From assembly GCA_033977485.1 (NCBI GenBank), contig CM066982.1, positions 12,391,218-12,455,217 on the forward strand: DNA of 64,000 nucleotides. Direction: 5' to 3'. Below the pieces are notes generated by a model. It did no database searches. It was not told where the DNA came from and saw only the letters and a program-made list of their open reading frames with translations. Shown here piece after piece: positions 45,101 to 57,182 of the stretch (the stretch's first letter is position 1; the number at the start of each line of letters is the position of its first letter). The stretch comes from Hydrangea macrophylla (taxonomy: Eukaryota > Streptophyta > Magnoliopsida > Cornales > Hydrangeaceae). The translations under genes were made by a program, and so were the position numbers.

Positions 45101-45999
45101 TTAGTATCATGTTTATTGTTAGAAATTGGTATCATAGTATAATTAATTCATGCCATAAATATTGATTGAATATTCGTTGGCATGAATCTGATGAAAATAT
45201 GAACACAGTTTTCGATCTTTTTTTTGGTTCGGTTTGACGGTGATGTCTTCCGGCCGTTGGATTCTTGTGGGTATATTGGACTGTAATGTCTTCTATGCCA
45301 ACAATGGGAGATCTTGAAATAAGGGATTATTGGCTTTATTATGTGGGCCCCATACAAATGAATTGCTAGAGATTATGAATTCAACACTTTTGATTACATC
45401 CATACATATATACAATTTTTTTTCAATGAAGTATGCATACAGTAACTATATATATATTTGTAATATAATTAAAGCAATTTTGTTTATTTTATATATACGG
45501 TTAATAAATTAATGAGTCCTTAAATTTAATTAATTTCAAGCAATATCAATTGTCTAACATTATGAATATGGGTGAATTAAAATAGGATGTCACCAAAGTG
45601 ACCTCTCTTGTTTAGATTGTTTTGTATGGAATGTTTGGATGTTCGTGTATGTGTATATTATGCGGGTATTAACCGTTCCAAAGAAAGGTTTAATACTTGA
45701 CAGAATTACACACACACTTATGGTGGTGAACACGTGACAATTATCAAGGCGACCTAATGTGAATAATAAATCAATTAAAATATAGATTTGTTATTTGACA
45801 TAAATTATTGTCAATGTTTGATCATTACAACAAGAGTACCACTTACAGTTAATATCACAGTCCAAAGGCTTGGTGTTAATGTTGTGCTAGGTATCTTGAG
45901 ATGTTGTCATAAAATTAATTGATTTAGAGATTGTTTATTTGGTTATTTGATGTGAACATAGTCGTTTATCTGTTTTATTTTGTTCTCTATTCAGCTTTA
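45101..45999 (+). other. 5' untranslated leader of the copia element
   Basis: No coding motif between the primer site and the gag ATG; it is AT-rich. Confidence 0.55.
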
Positions 46000-46795
46000 A
46001 TGTCTACTACTTCAATATCTGCCAACATGAACAACGTTCCAATGTTAAATGGAACAAACTTTAAGGACTGGAAAGAGAACATATTAATTGTTCTTGGCTG
46101 CATGGACATAGAATTGACATTAAGAATGCTGAAACCAAATGATCTCACTGAACAAAGCATTGCTGAGGAAATTGCGTACTTTGAAAAATAGGATCGTTCC
46201 AACAGGCTAAGTCTTATGATCATGAACGTGGGATTCCAGAAGTTTTCAGGGGTGCAATAACAGATGATGTTACCATTGCCAGTCAGTTTCTTTCAGAAAT
46301 TTAGAAGCGTTTTGCTAAAAATGATAAGGCTGAAACAAGCACACTTTAGCAAGCTTGATTTCAATGAAGTATAAGGGCAAGGGTAATGTTCGAGAATACA
46401 TCTTGGAGATGTCTCATCTTGCTTCAAAGCTTAAGGCACTAAAGCTCGACCTATCTGATGATTTGCTCATGCATTTAGTTCTCATCTCTCTTCCTGCCCA
46501 ATTCAACCAATTTAAGGTCAGTTACAACTGTTAAAAGGAAAATGGACTCTCAATGAGCTCATTTCATTTTGTGTTCAAGAAGAAGAGCGACTAAAGCAAG
46601 AAAGGACCGAAAGTGCTCATCTGGCTAGTACCTCAAAGAATATGGGCAAAAGGAAGAATAAGGGAAAAGAAGTTTTTGCTCCTAAGGGTCCGGAGCAAAA
46701 GAAATAGAAAACAAAGGATGGTTGTTTCTTTTGTAACGATCCTGGACACAAGAAGAAGGATTGTCCCAAATACGCTGCCTGGCGTTTAAAGAAAG
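46000..46795 (+). pseudogene. Gag of the copia element
   Basis: It starts MSTTSISANMNNVPMLNG with the NFKDWKENI motif of copia gag. The frame ends at 46191 and continues in other frames with several stops. A CCHC knuckle CFFCNDPGHKKKDC lies at about 46725-46770. Confidence 0.8.
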
Positions 46796-47497
46796 GTACA
46801 TTTCCTGTTTTGGTCTGTTTTGAGATCAATTTAGTTTCAGTACCAAGAAACACTTGGTGGGTAGACTCTGGTGCTACTACTCATATATGTGTTTCTATGC
46901 AGGGTTGCCTGAACTACCGAGAGCCAACTGATGCTGAAAGACGTATCTTTGTGGGTGATGGCAAGTCAGTGGAAGTGAAGGCAATAGGGCATTTTAGATT
47001 ATTACTTAAGACTGGTTACTATTTGGATTTAAAAGACACTTTTGTTGTGCCGTCATTTAGACGGAATTTAGTTTCTATTTCTGTATTGGATAAGTTTGGA
47101 TATCGTTGTTCTTTTGGAAATCAACAGTTTAGTTTGTCTATTAATTCAAATGTTGTAGGTACCGGTTTGCTCAATGGTTTTGATAATCTATATTTGATAG
47201 AAACTATTTCATCTTATAATGAAACCTTGCATGTGGAATCACGAGGCACGTAGCGTAAATTAACTAAGGAAAATTCAGCCTCAATATGACACAAACGCCT
47301 AGGTTACATCTCTAAATCTAGAGTTGAGCGACTTGTGTCTGATGGGATTTTGGACTCCCTTGATTTTTCAGACTTTGATGTCTGTGTTGAGTGTATAAAG
47401 GGAAAACATACCAAAATGAAGAAATTAGGTGCTAATCGGACTACAGACGTCTTAGAATTAATTCATATAGATATATGTGGGCCATTCCCTACAGCAT
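46796..47497 (+). pseudogene. Protease and integrase N-terminus of the copia element
   Basis: WWVDSGATTHIC is the copia protease active site, in an open frame to 47253. A TAG precedes the gag-pre-integrase region (LGYISKSRVERLVSDGIL, CVECIKGKHTKMKK), which leads to ELIHIDICGPFPTA, where the solo LTR cuts in. Confidence 0.85.
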
Positions 47498-49678
47498 TGT
47501 CACGACCCATCCCACTACGCGTGGAAATAGGACACGTGGCATGCCACCAAGGCTCATCCAAACATCATATAACTATACACAGCGGAAAAAAAACTTTAAA
47601 ACAACCCTGGGTATTTAAAACTTAGGGAACATTACCCTCTGAGTTTATAAAATCCATTGAAATTAGAGTTATAAAAGAAATTTGTTCAATTGAAATCGTT
47701 CACAAGAATCCATTTCAAAATACAGAGGTTCAGTCGACTTCCCAGTCGACTGTACTAGGGTCCAGTCGACTGTGCCTGGCAGAAACTAAAACCCTAAATC
47801 CTCAACAGAGGTCCAGTCGACTGCCCAGTCGACTGGGTTAAGCAGAACCCAAAATGCAACTTACTCAAAAGGGGTCCAGTCGACTGATATGGGGACCCAG
47901 TCGACTGCTTTTCCATTAATAGAAGCAGTAGCCAAATTCTACAGTGGTTCAGTCGACTGATCAAGGATCCAGTCGACTGCTTCCCTTACTATTCACTTTC
48001 AGTGTCTCAAACACACGGGGTCCAGTCGACTGACCCTGGGTCCAGTCGACTGCTCCCCTGCTGGCAGCCCTGTGTTGAAAATACTAACAACTCATGCTTC
48101 TAAATTCCAACACCAATACAACCACAGCTGATTTCAACATATTAAACATAACCATAGGCGTTCAATTACAAGATTACAATACTGTGAAACTAATCCATGT
48201 TTATATTACAATATCCAAATCCTTACACAAGTTTTAGGATTAAAACAAAACATATACAAGTGTGATTTCCCCGGCGTTCATCGGCCTCACTCATCGCGCT
48301 TCTTCTTGTCTTTCTTCTTACCTGCAATGGAGTACATCTCCACTGCTCAGCTATATGCTGAGCGTACAATTCTAAATGTATGCTTATATGACGATTCATG
48401 GTTTAAGCATCTAAAACACATAGAAATAGTCTCTAGGGTGAGTGATACGCATTCATCCGGTCGATGCCGTAGGAGGCCCACCTCTCCCACGCATCTCGTA
48501 CACTGGTTGGGCCTTCCTCCATACCAGATACCGTGTACTGGTTGGGCCCACCTCCAATCCAGACACAACCACAATTTCCAATTTCAATCAATCACAATCA
48601 CAATCCTCAAGGTTCGAGGAGCTTACCCCGGATGCATTTGCACCAAACTCCCCTTTGACCCAAGTAGACACATAACATGCTCACATAAACAGTTATACGT
48701 GCATTTATCATAATTTCACGTGCATAATTAACGGGCCTAACTAACACATGAATTTCGCCCGGATCCAAGAATATCAAAAATGATGTTCAAAACATGAAAA
48801 TCCATATATTTCATAGATCTAGAATTCATACCTCGTGCGAATCTCTTCAAACTTTGAAGGATCATCTAGGGGCTAAATAATCGTCGGATTTCAATTTATA
48901 CGCGATTCCTACAAGTTTTACCTGATTTTTTCCCAAAAGTCTAGAATTAATATTTTTACAAAAATTAGCCAAACATGGCCTAAGTAGTATTAAAACGTAG
49001 GTCTTACCTCCACGAGTTCAAATCTGAAATCTGAAGAAAATCTGACAGACGAACGGTCGTCGTATGTCGTCGCAAAGCCCGTTGGCTTAATCTCCTTTTC
49101 CCTCTCCTCTCTCACAAGATATTTTAGTTTGGATGAGAATGAAATCTCATTCTCATCTATATATAGGCAAACTTCTCGGAAATTACGTTTACCTCCCCGC
49201 AAGTTTCTCAAACCTCTAAGTAACCCATGAAACTTCGCACACGTCCATTTTATGCCTTAACGAGTGAAAACTATAAATTTCAAAAGTTTCCGACTAGGTT
49301 CCGTTTGGGTCCAAAATAACGTCCAAAACTATATTCTGTGAAATCCCTACACAACCTACCTTTTTAATTAACGTATCTCTCACGTTCTCACCACAGTTCT
49401 CAAAATGATATTACAATATCAAAGATTACCAGAATTATACTACACAGGTATAATTACTATTCATAGAAATACCAGATAAAGTCAAATAACATTTAAATCA
49501 TATAAATGCCATTTACTCATGATTATGCAATATGAACTTCCATGTTCTCGTGTCCTTACTGACACCTTACCGTTGACCACCGTCAACCACTCATCCTCAA
49601 TTATCATATATCAATGATAATTCATAAAATTTCATATCATGCATGATTAAACTATAAAATTCTGGAATGGGCATGACA
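47498..49678 (-). mobile_element. Chromovirus (Tekay-like) solo LTR, 2181 bp
   Basis: The unit runs TGTCACGACCC...GGGCATGACA with AGCAT on both sides (47493-47497 and 49679-49683). Removing it restores the integrase frame. Read on the minus strand it shares GGAACCTAGTCGGAAAC, GGGGAGGTAAACGTAATTTC and GCCTATATATAGATG with the LTR at 54733, so it belongs to the same broad family in reverse orientation. It carries the CAGTCGACTG array in what would be its 3' part. Confidence 0.85.
47731..48052. repeat. Eleven CAGTCGACTG palindromes in pairs
   Basis: Sites start at 47731 (last base changed), 47743, 47763, 47814, 47826, 47877, 47898, 47950, 47970, 48023 and 48043; ten are perfect. The intervals are 12, 20, 51, 12, 51, 21, 52, 20, 53 and 20 bp. 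The last pairs repeat at 72-73 bp. The sequence between sites is not conserved. Confidence 0.95.
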
Positions 49679-49683
49679 AGCAT

Positions 49684-50584
49684 CTTGGAATGGACAATAG
49701 TGTTTTATAACATTCATAGACGACTATTCCAGATATGGGTACCTATTTCTTATACATGAGAAATCACAGTCTTTGGACGTCTTCAAAAAATTTAAAGCCG
49801 AAGTTGAGTTACAATTTAACAAACGATTAAAGAGTGTCAGGTCTGACCGTGGTGGTGAATACTATGGCAGATACGACGGATCAGGTGAGCAACATCCAGG
49901 ACCATTTGCTAAATACCTAGAGGAATGTGGAAAATCGTCCCACAATACACCATGCCAAGATCATCTAGCATGAATGGTGTATCTGAGAGATGAAACCGAA
50001 CTCTCAAGGATATGGTAAGAATTATGATTAGTCACTCTACTTTACCGGAATCCCTCTGGGGTGAGGCTCTAAAGACAGCAACTTATATCTTAAATAGAGT
50101 CCCAACTAAAGCGGCTTCAAAAACATCTTATGAGCTTTAGGTTGGGCGAAAGCCTAGTCTAAAACACTTGCATGTGTGGGGGTGTCCTGCTGAGGCGAGA
50201 CCTTATAAACCTCATGAAAGAAAATTGGACTCCAAAACTATTAGCAGCTATTTTATTGGCTATGCCGAGCGATCAAGGGGCTACAAATTTTATGATCCCA
50301 CAAGTAAGTCAATCTTTGAGACGAGAATTACAACGTTCTTTGAGGATGTTGAGTTTGGGGGGAGAAATCAAGTTAGAGATATTGTCTTTGAGGAGGAAGA
50401 GGGAGTAATCCCAATTTCAACTACTACTTTTGACAAAGTGCAGGTTCCTATACCTGTAATTTATCAAGATGTAAATTTGGATCCTCAACCAGCCAATGTT
50501 GTTCAACCACTCATTCAAGAAGATGAAGTAATTGTTCCTGAGGAACAAACTCAACAACCTCAAGAATCTGTGCCATTAAGGTGA
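49684..50584 (+). pseudogene. Integrase core and C-terminal linker of the copia element
   Basis: FITFIDDYSRYGYL, VRSDRGGEYYG and SSSMNGVSERRNRTL carry the D, D, E residues. [21 protein letters not shown] and the GKP-like PYKPHERKLDSKTISSYFIGY follow. Frame changes occur near 49950-50165. The linker ends at a TGA (50582-50584) that replaces an Arg codon in the normal RRS...REKR motif. Confidence 0.85.
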
Positions 50585-50587
50585 TCC

Positions 50588-51760
50588 ATGAGAGAAAAGA
50601 GATTTGCAATTTCGAATGATTATATCATATATCTCCAGGAACATGAGGTTGAAAGTGGAATGTTGGAAAATGATCCAATCAACTTTCGTCAAGCCATGCA
50701 AAGTTCCAACTCTCATAAATGGATAGAAGCCATGAATGAAGAATACAAGTCTATGCAAGACAATAATGTTTGGGAACTTGTCTCATTACCAGTTAGTGTG
50801 AAGCCCGTAGGTTGTAAACGGATATTTAAAACCAAAAGAGATTCAAATGGTAATGTGGAGAGGTATAAGGCATGTCTTGTAGCCAAAGGCTTTACTCAAA
50901 AGGAGGGAATTGACTTTAAAGAAACTTTCTCTTCGGTTTCTACGAAAGACTCTTTTAGGACAATTATGGCGCTTGTTGCACATTTTGACCTTGAGTTACA
51001 TCAGATGGATGTCAAAATAGCATTTCTCAATGGTGACATTGCAGAAGCAATTTATATGGTGCAGCCAGAAAACTTTGTGTCAGGAGACCCAAAGAATATG
51101 GTATACAAATGGCCAAATCCATCTATGGACTCAAACAAGCTGCTCGTCAATGGTACTTCAAATTTCATTAAGTCATTATTTCGTATGGTTTTGAAACAAA
51201 TGTCATTGATGAATGTGTGTATCACAAGTTCAGTGTGAGTAAACACATATTCTTGGTTTTATATGTCGATGACATATTACTTGCCACAAATGATATAAGC
51301 TTATTGCATGACACCAAGAGATTTCTATCAAAGAATTTTGAAATGAAAAATCTTGGTGATGCTTTCTTTGTATTAGGAATCAAGATACACCGAGATCGTC
51401 CTCGGTGTATTCTAGGATTATCACAAAGGGGCTATATCGATAAAGTCCTCAAAAGATTTGGTATGCAAAATTGTAAACCAGGTAAAACCCCGGTAGCTAA
51501 GGGAGACAAGTTTAGTCTTAGCCAATGCCCGAATAGCAGTCTTGAAATTAATGAAATGCAGCAAATTCCTTATGCCTCGGCTGTAGGGTGTTTAATGTAT
51601 GCCCAAGTATGTACGCGTCCAGATATTGCGTTCATAGTTGGAATGTTAGGCAGATATTTAAGTAACCCTGGCATGGATCATTGGAAAGCAGCCAAGCGAG
51701 TTATGAGGTATTTACAGAGAACAAAGGGATATATGCTCACATATAGGAGATCGGATCAGT
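50588..51760 (+). pseudogene. Reverse transcriptase of the copia element
   Basis: KWIEAMNEEYKSMQDNNVWELV opens the domain; KAFLN-type DVKIAFLNGDI and LYVDDILLATND (catalytic YVDD intact) follow. A small deletion/frameshift near 51110 (before the family motif KSIYGLKQA, here out of frame) separates 50588-51238 from the long open frame 51217-52254. Confidence 0.9.
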
Positions 51761-52254
51761 TAGAGATTGTTGGGTATTCAGACTCTGATTTTACTGGATG
51801 CCAAGATAGTAGGAGATCCACATCAGGCTATGTTTATCTGTTAACTGGTGGAACAATTTCTTGGAGTTCTGCAAAGCAGACGCTCGTAGCTTCGTCCACC
51901 ATGGCCGTAAAATTTGTAGCATGTTACGAGGCATCAAATCATGGAATATGGTTGCGTAATTTTGTCATTGGGCTACGCAGTTTAGAAGGTATTGAAAGAC
52001 CACTCAAGTTATATTGTGACAATAAGTCAGCGGTTCTGTATTCCAATAACAATAGGAGCTCGACAAAGTCGAAGCATATTGACATCAAGTTCCTAGTTGT
52101 AAAAGAAAGAGTACAGAGTGGACATATTTCTATAAAGCACATTGGGACAAACTCCATGATAGCGGATCCGCTTACGAAGGGACTACCACCCAAGGTCTTT
52201 CATGAGCACACTACTCATATGGGTGTTGTTCTATTTGAAGATATTCTAATTTAG
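51761..52254 (+). pseudogene. RNase H of the copia element
   Basis: VGYSDSDFTGCQDSRRSTSGYVYLLTGG, YCDNKSAVLYS and KHIDIKFLVVKE are typical of copia RNase H. The motif normally SSTMEAEF reads SSTMAVKF, so the catalytic Glu is lost. The frame itself is open to DILI. Confidence 0.9.
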
Positions 52255-52665
52255 TGGGAGTTTCTAAATTTATTACTGCTTTTTGTTAGACTTAAGTTTT
52301 ATATATGTACTTGGATTGTTTTCTGCAGAAATTAAGTATTTGGGTTATTACACTCTGTTAATTATTTTGAAGTATTGATCTCAACAAAAATTAAGTAGGA
52401 CCAATTGGAAATAGGCATGTGCGGATCACATTACATGTACTTTCCATGCTACGCATCCATGATTGATCTATGTCATTTGGCTATGTTGGTATACGTGACC
52501 ATTGATAGGTCAAGTTACGATTAAAGTAATAAAGACCCCTTTGATCCTATATCGATATAGTTAATGGACAAGATTGCTCGAATATCTTCAAGTCATGATA
52601 ACAAATTTTTGAGCTCACTAAAGTAAACACATTTATCAGGTTACATATATGGTCCAGTGGGAGAT
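52255..52665 (+). other. 3' untranslated region and polypurine tract of the copia element
   Basis: No coding motif. The polypurine tract AGTGGGAGAT (about 52656-52665) abuts the 3' LTR. Confidence 0.75.
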
Positions 52666-53117
52666 TGTTGGATTAATTTCTAATTGGTACAACATATTTA
52701 AATGTGTGTTATCATTTATAAGAAGCCTAAACTTAAGTGATCTAATTTAGTTATAAGTAGGCTTAAGGATATGTTTGTCATGGAATTAATGTGTAGAAAC
52801 CATTATGTAATTTCTATTTCTATGAGGGGCAGAAATAGAGATTGTGATAGTTTTCAACTGCCCAACCAACCCATGGAAAACTGTCTATATTAAGGGGTAG
52901 TGGTCCCCAATCCTTTCTGATAGTTACATTTTTCCAAATCCTCTCATGGAGAAAACTCAAGCAATCAAGTGAAGGAAAAGGATTGGCAGACTCTCCCATA
53001 ATTACGCTTCCATTCAATCATCGTAATGGATTCTGGTATACATCTCTCTTCAATCTCTAAACAATATAATATGATACGTGATCCGATGTTTGAGATTCTT
53101 AGGAATGTATCCTAACT
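52666..53117 (+). repeat. 3' LTR of the copia element
   Basis: Pairs with 44636-45085. The last base is T instead of A, leaving a TG...CT end before the CCAAG duplication. Confidence 0.9.
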
Positions 53118-53122
53118 CCAAG

Positions 53123-53368
53123 CTCGCCCCTACTCCTACTATAACTACTCCAAATCCGTTCCATTAGGGGGTGGGGCAGGCTAGAGTTTTTTGCTATACC
53201 TAAAATTTTATGGGGGTGTCAGTCAAGGCTCTTAGATCCAAACACATCCTAGCAAAAACTCACACGTGTCTCTCTTTACCCATTTAGTCCTTTACTCCTT
53301 TCACTCACTTTGGTAAAAAATACATGCCTAAAAAACTTTTGATTGTCATAACTTATGCTCTACAAGTC

Positions 53369-53426
<58 letters not shown>

Positions 53427-53440
53427 TTTATTTTCTTTTA
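53123..53440. other. Intergenic with a long TTA trinucleotide run
   Basis: Flanking DNA of the copia element. A TTA/ATT run of about 19 units spans 53369-53426. Confidence 0.7.
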
Positions 53441-54240
53441 TAAACTTTGATGGAACCAGGCTCAAAAATATATTTCTTTTGTAAAATCGGCATCCATAGG
53501 TGCATAATTCTCGAGAAAAAAAATACGTGAAATATATCCAAAAAAACACCCAAAATGGCCCCCAAAAAAAAAAACAAAAAAGTTATGGTCATTAAATTCA
53601 AAAATATAATGTTCTCTGTCTACAAATAGTTTTACTTAAATGGATAAAATCTTCAATTGAGACTCCAAACTAACTGCTTTTGTATAATGTTTCAAGTCCA
53701 ATGGGAAAATCTCAGAAAAAAATACTTGAAATAAAAAATAAAAAATAAAAAAAATTCCCTCAAAAAGGCCAAAAAATGATAAAGTTCTTACCATCTATAG
53801 TTCGCCTTTTTCAAACATTCAAATTATCTATTTTTGGTAATTGAGGCTCAAAATTACCTATTCTTGCACCATTGCCAAGTCCAGTGCGTAAATCTTGAAA
53901 AAAACACATGCGATAATAAAAGTAAAAATATATTTTCAAAAAAAGTGACTTCAAAAAGCCAAAAAAATAAAGTTATGGTCATGTGGAGTTGACATTTTTC
54001 AAATAGAAAAAAATTACATATTTGAGACAGATTATCGTTTAGCTATTCTCATTGCTTGAGGCTTCAATTTACCCATTTTTACAAAATTCGCAAGTCCAAT
54101 GAGTAGATCTTGGAAAAATACATGAAAAAATAAAAATACAAAATTCACCCAAAATGCCAAAAAAATGAGAAAGTTATGGCATCTAAAGTTATCATTTCTC
54201 AAACAGGTAATATTATCTGTTTGTAACACCTAATCGATAA
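53441..54240. repeat. Degenerate ~200-bp tandem repeat, about four copies
   Basis: Recurring blocks: GAGGCTCAAAATTACC-like, then AAGTCCAATG, then ATCTTGGAAAAA, then AAAAAGCCAAAAAA, then AAAGTTATGGTCAT. They begin near 53453, 53658, 53844 and 54057, so the spacing is about 205, 186 and 213 bp. AT-rich and diverged, like an old satellite fragment. Confidence 0.7.
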
Positions 54241-54449
54241 AATCGCTCAACTACTAACTAAAAAAATATATTTATTTTCTTAAGAATTTCATATTGCATA
54301 TGGATCTAATTTTAAAGATATCAATTTCACGATTCCAAAATGTAAATTTTGTGAAATACTGTTTGAAAATTGAAAGTTCCAAAATTTTAAATGTCAAGGA
54401 AAACTAATGATGATGACACATCATAAGTAACTCTCAAAGATAAAATCTA

Positions 54450-54703
54450 CTCCCTCCATCCCATTTTTTGAGTCCACCTTTTGGGAACTCAACTTATCAA
54501 GGGGACAAAAAGAATGTACACCCTACTTTCCACAATTGCCCCTAATCATTACAATAACCGTTTAAATTTTGTCTTCGTGTTGATTCTAAGGAAGGATAGT
54601 TTTGGAAAGTGAATAAAAATTGTATACCAATTTAGGAAAGTGGACACTAATTTTGGAACATCCCAAAATGGAATATAAGACTCAAAAAATGGGACAGAGG
54701 GGG
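54450..54703. mobile_element. Stowaway-like MITE, 254 bp
   Basis: TIRs CTCCCTCCATCCCATTTTTT and (reverse complement) CCCCCTCTGTCCCATTTTTT, flanked by TA on both sides. CTCCCTC ends with TA duplications define Stowaway MITEs, mobilised by Tc1/mariner transposases. Confidence 0.9.
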
Positions 54704-54732
54704 TAAAAAAAAAGTGTAGCGAACACCCTTAA

Positions 54733-56936
54733 TGTCATACCCGCTCCCGCGGTATTTATTTATATCATTTTAGCATGCATGTTATGCTTACTGTTGTGTT
54801 AATTAACACGTGTGATGTGAGTGATGACTCACTAGTATTTGGCCTTGAAGGCAGTCCAGAAGGTGGGCAAGTGAGAATTCCCTACGGTTGGAAAAATGAG
54901 TAATAACTCATGGTTATGTGCTTAAATGTTTATTTAGGCATATGTAAATATAATTGATAATTATATTGTTAATAGCGACTCATCGGAGTCATTAGATGCC
55001 TGGTGAGGACGGAATTGAACACGTTACGTAATTTGGTAAGCTAATTAGCAATTTCGTAAAATTCGTAGAAACTTGCGTTTTAGCAACCAAACGGAACTTA
55101 GTCGGAAACCTTTTTAATTTTGAGGTTTCACCTGTAGAGCTATGCATTAGCTGTGTAGAAAGTTTAAGAGACTGATTAGAAGTTTTGAAAACTCGTGGGG
55201 AGGTAAACACAATTTCCGAAAGTGTTGCCTATATATAGATAGTGATGACTTTCATAAATTTTATAAAGTTTAACCTAAATTCAAGAAGAGGCCAAACGGA
55301 GGATTTCTTGGCTTAGAGCTTCAAAACTCGAATCGACGGAGTTCTACCCGTTTGTTTTACTTCAAATTCCGTATTTGAACTCTACGAGATTAGACCGTCG
55401 TTTTGATACATATTAAGCCTTGTTTGGTTAAGTTTTTCGAAAACTCATTTTCTAGAATTTTCATGCAAAGTTGATAATTGAACTTTGATTAATGGGAATT
55501 GTATTAGAAGAATTACTGCACGTTCTTTGTGCTTGAGTTTTCCTTGGATCTGCGTTTAAGAGCGTAAATCGGAGGTGAGTGATGTAAATCTTGAGTTTTA
55601 GATGATTCTATGGTTTAATGCATTTAATATGCTAGGAATGTATATAGATACCATGTGTAGTTCATATCGGGCAAAACTCATGTGTAAAGTAGGTCCAAAG
55701 TATGTTGAAATGAAAAGCATGGTGATATGTGTTAAATGAGCATGTTTATGTGCCTATGTGGGTTAAAGTGGGATTTGTTCTAATTCACCGTGAGACGTCC
55801 TCTCGAAGGGGGAGGATTAGTAGTGACGATGGTCACTTGCCTAGAAAGGCATTAACGCGACATATCGAAGGGGCATGGGTCGTGGTTAAGTCTTAAGACT
55901 TTGGATCGGTGAAGGTGCACTTATTCCCTAGAGACTAATAGTTATGTGTTATGATGGATTGGAACATATTTGTCATCCGTATGCTTGATTCATATTATTC
56001 ACTAAGCGTTAGCTTAAACAAATCCATATATCTGTGGTTATATAAATAACCATTCAGGTGCAAGGACTGGAGGGGAGAATCGCGGGTAATGAGGCGAGGA
56101 AGGACCGGAAGCTCCTAATATTTATAGAACTTGTAGCACTTTTGTAATATGTGTTTAACTCATGCCGGTTGTTTAACCATGCAACTTGTATTAAGGCTTG
56201 TTATATATGCGAGTACGGCGCTTGGTTCACTTTAGGACCTAGCTTGCCGAGACGTGGGAAGCTTGTACCTTTAGAACGTGTAATCCGGGAAAGGTTTATG
56301 GTTGTTGTATAAACGATGTATATGTTTTTGCAAGCCCTTAGAATGTTTAACAAAGCTTTGAAATGGTTTTGGTTTGAAATGCATTAGTTGAAATGGTTTG
56401 GTTTTGAAAGGAGTTGGTTTGAAATGGTTTGGTTGGGTTGGGTTTCTTGTAATATGTGTATTATTTTATTAGCAGCGTTTGTGCAGAAGCGCCGGGAATT
56501 AACGACGTTTATTAGAGAAGCGCTGGTAATTAACGGCGGTTGCGAAAATGCGCCGGCAATTGCGAAACGGTTTTTTGGAGGTTTGGATTCTGCCCAGACC
56601 CCATTCGACTGGTCGAGCGGGGCAATTCGACCGATTGAAATGCCCCCTGCCAGAAATTTCAAACTCCTACTTCCAATGTTCGAAATAACTTCTAATTAGG
56701 CATGGAGGTACCTTTTGGGACCCATTGACCTACGAAACTATTACTTTTGAAAACAAAACTCGTTAAGGCGTGTTTGGACACGTGTTTAATATAACCTTTG
56801 AAAAACTATTTGGAAGTTGGTTGTTTTGGAGCAAAACTTTTATTAAGGTCATTTTTGGGAACTTTAATCATTGTTGGTAAGCCTTGATGGCGTGCCACGT
56901 GACCTAAATTCATATGTATTGATCTCGGACGTGACT
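54733..56936 (+). repeat. 5' LTR of the chromovirus
   Basis: About 2.2 kb. TATATATA box at about 55230-55237. The right edge is approximate because both partner copies are incomplete. One TCGA palindrome pair lies at 56604-56639 (TTCGACTGGTCGAG-like and TTCGACCGATTGAA, 22 bp apart). Confidence 0.8.
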
Positions 56937-56941
56937 TGTAG

Positions 56942-56953
56942 TGGTATCAGAGC
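56942..56953 (+). promoter_or_regulatory. Primer-binding site of the chromovirus
   Basis: TGGTATCAGAGC, complementary to the initiator Met tRNA end, as usual in chromoviruses. Confidence 0.9.
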
Positions 56954-57182
56954 AAAAGGCTATAGACCTTGAACTATAGGTGTAGGTTTAGAGCCTTGGG
57001 GACGAGTGACGACGTCATGAGTTTGGATATTGAATAATGTGTGCGGAATTTGGATTATTGCATTACATATGCATATGAATAATAGTTGTATGCATTATAT
57101 TTTGCATGCATACTATGAGATATATGTCATGACATGCATGATATCATTAGGTGGTGGTCATTAGGAATAAGTGGTAGAAAGT

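Larger units (their letters stand above)
44636..53117 (+). mobile_element. Copia retrotransposon with both LTRs, 8.5 kb including a nested solo LTR
   Basis: LTRs at 44636-45085 and 52666-53117 (about a dozen differences), with the 5-bp duplication CCAAG on both flanks (44631-44635 and 53118-53122). Primer site TGGTATCAGAGCC and polypurine tract are in place. Domains run gag, protease, integrase, reverse transcriptase, RNase H, the copia order. A 2181-bp chromovirus solo LTR splits integrase. Scattered stops and frameshifts make it non-autonomous. Confidence 0.9.

Noticed and set aside
48306..48713. 135-codon frame in the solo LTR
   Set aside because: No family motif, lies entirely in LTR sequence, and overlaps open frames on the other strand.
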